Source: Streptococcus cuniculipharyngis
GTDB taxonomy: Bacteria; Bacillota; Bacilli; Lactobacillales; Streptococcaceae
NCBI RefSeq assembly: GCF_007859195.1
Contig: NZ_VOHL01000001.1
Coordinates: 641,892-705,891, forward strand
DNA: 64,000 nt
Direction of reading: 5' to 3'
The position numbers were made by a program, and so were the translations under genes. A model generated the notes under the pieces. That model worked only from the letters and a program-made list of their open reading frames with translations, was not told where the DNA came from and searched no databases. Below are positions 63,182 through 64,000 of the stretch, in pieces (the first letter of the stretch is position 1; each line of letters begins with the position of its first letter).

Positions 63182-63673
63182 TCATCCTTCCCGCTCCTCT
63201 TGAAGAAAATCATGCTGAAGTTTAGACATCAAGGCCTTCCTGCCGACAAAACGCTCTCCCCGAAGTAAACAATCAAATTGCCCTTGTTCCGCTACTGATA
63301 AGGACTCTCTTACCTGCCTCAACCAATCCTTAACAGCCACATAGTCCGCTACCCCTATCTCACGATCCTGTAAAACATGCCCAAGCTCACTAATTTCTTC
63401 ATAAACCATTTGGTTAAAGCGCCGTTTCTCACTCCCCTGTTTACGCAAAACATCGGTCACATAATTGGAAAATTTAGTTTTAAAGTAAGGAAATAAAAGT
63501 CTCTCATCATCAATAACCTCTGGATATCTCTTACACAGTTGATACAAGATAAGCATCCCTTCTTGTTCCCAATCATCGACAGACCATAGTTTAATATGGT
63601 ACTGACGTTCTAATTTCATCACGGTCGGTCTTACCTTACGATACAACTTTTCAAAACGGTCACTACTCATCAT
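63182..63673 (-). CDS. comX: Competence sigma factor ComX (SigX)
   Basis: Alternative sigma factor switching on late competence genes for natural transformation. 163 residues from ATG 63673, 8 nt after AAAGGAGG. The conserved IKLWSVDDWEQEGMLILYQL (sigma region 2), KFSNYVTDVLRKQGSEKRRFNQ and the C-terminal GERFVGRKALMSKLQHDF match streptococcal ComX. A ComR-type inverted repeat and a TATACT -10 box precede it, so it should answer to the ComRS peptide system; comR and comS are not in this window. Position beside an rRNA operon is typical. Confidence 0.92.
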   Translation of the reverse strand: MMSSDRFEKLYRKVRPTVMKLERQYHIKLWSVDDWEQEGMLILYQLCKRYPEVIDDERLLFPYFKTKFSNYVTDVLRKQGSEKRRFNQMVYEEISELGHVLQDREIGVADYVAVKDWLRQVRESLSVAEQGQFDCLLRGERFVGRKALMSKLQHDFLQEEREG

Positions 63674-63703
63674 CTGATTTGCCTCCTTTATTTTTCTACC
63701 CTT

Positions 63704-63750
63704 AGTATAAATAAAAGAGATAAAAGACAACAGGACATTCATGTCACCTA
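63704..63750 (-). promoter_or_regulatory. ComR box and -10 of the comX promoter
   Basis: Inverted repeat GACAT-GA-ATGTC (63734-63745) within GGTGACATGAATGTCCTGTT, then a T-rich stretch and TATACT (63704-63709). This matches the ComR-controlled promoters of comX/comS in streptococci with XIP-type competence. Confidence 0.85.
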
Positions 63751-63761
63751 AGCAGAGAAAT

Positions 63762-63791
63762 AAAAAAGAGACGTTGAGAAATCAACGTCTC
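63762..63791 (-). terminator. Terminator of the rRNA/tRNA operon
   Basis: GAGACGTTGA / TCAACGTCTC stem, TTTC loop, then TTTTTTA on the minus strand, directly after tRNA-Asn. Confidence 0.92.
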
Positions 63792-63796
63792 ACCCA

Positions 63797-63869
63797 CTCC
63801 GCCAACAGGGCTCGAACCTGTGACATCATGATTAACAGTCATGCGCTCTACCAACTGAGCTATGGCGGA
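63797..63869 (-). tRNA. tRNA-Asn (anticodon GTT)
   Basis: Minus strand: acceptor TCCGCCA / TGGCGGA with discriminator G, D arm GCTC...GAGC, anticodon stem CATGA / TCATG with loop CTGTTAA, T arm ACAGG TTCGAGC CCTGT. Last gene of the rRNA operon. Confidence 0.95.
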
Positions 63870-63873
63870 TTCC

Positions 63874-63991
63874 AGCTAAGCGACTACCATATCTCACAGG
63901 GGGCAACCCCCAACTACTTCCGGCGTGCTAGGGCTTAACTACTGTGTTCGGCATGGGTACAGGTGTATCTCCTAGGCTATCATCACTTAAC
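63874..63991 (-). rRNA. rrf: 5S ribosomal RNA
   Basis: Minus strand begins GTTAAGTGATGATAGCCTAG and contains GGAGATACACCTGTACCCAT, GCCGAACACAG and GGGGGTTGCCCCCTGTGAGA, ending CGCTTAGCT, the streptococcal 5S sequence (about 118 nt). The remaining bases to the window edge would be the 23S-5S spacer. Confidence 0.95.
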
Positions 63992-64000
63992 TAACTCTTC

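Noticed and set aside
1..64000. CRISPR arrays, insertion sequences or prophage genes
   Set aside because: No regularly spaced repeats, transposase motifs or phage structural genes were found; mobile DNA is limited to the coupling-protein fossil near 60.1-60.9 kb.

Overview
The window is Firmicutes chromosome and almost certainly Streptococcus. It carries FruRKA, CcpA next to PepQ, a ComX competence sigma factor with a ComR-type box beside an rRNA operon, the era-dgkA-ybeY-phoH and frr-pyrH-rplA-rplK blocks, and typical streptococcal codon use and Shine-Dalgarno signals. The gene content recalls the S. suis group, but that is an impression and not a species call. Most of the window is ordinary core genome. 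The interest lies in small leader-peptide and RNA regulators, one RiPP cluster, and one decayed accessory island.

Layout. 1-4.1 kb: start of a CapA-like gene, then the fruRKA operon on the minus strand under a perfect cre site; fruR seems to start at ATC. 4.2-7.1 kb: tandem glycine riboswitch, AGCS symporter, CDF metal exporter. 7.2-9.3 kb: polar amino-acid ABC importer. 9.4-11.9 kb: a 22-aa branched-chain-amino-acid-rich leader peptide with a textbook attenuator, then an orphan EIIC-like membrane protein and ilvE. 12-15.5 kb: heterodimeric ABC exporter. 15.7-21.4 kb: VanZ, YutD, MscS-like protein, glycosyltransferase, ccpA/pepQ. 21.5-30.9 kb: ABC-F ATPase behind its own leader peptide and terminator, then smpB, rnr, secG, rpmG, HerA-like ATPase, coaE, mutM, a methyltransferase and a Nudix enzyme.

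31-36.6 kb is accessory. It holds a frameshifted DUF389 gene followed by an AT-rich cluster: Rgg/MutR regulator, a 29-codon candidate precursor peptide, a LanKC-type (class III) lanthipeptide synthetase in three reading frames, and an MFS transporter. This is the best candidate for an undescribed system. 36.6-50.9 kb is core: era, dgkA, ybeY, phoH, msrA, dacA, cvfB, frr, pyrH, rplA, rplK (the two ribosomal genes share a putative L1-binding element), ogt, ftsK, a cyclophilin lipoprotein and a ZIP transporter.

50.9-62.9 kb mixes core and accessory genes: a YjbR-EVE-like fusion, a Nudix hydrolase tail-to-tail with a PLD-SF2 helicase-DUF3427 protein, and valS. Upstream of valS lies a decaying stretch (GNAT gene, conjugation coupling-protein remnant, nuclease fragment, DUF1349 gene, broken kinase, broken VOC gene) headed by an intact T-box leader. 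That T-box may originally have controlled valS. The window closes with DUF1912, tRNA-Thr(GGT), comX with its ComR box, tRNA-Asn(GTT) and a 5S rRNA.
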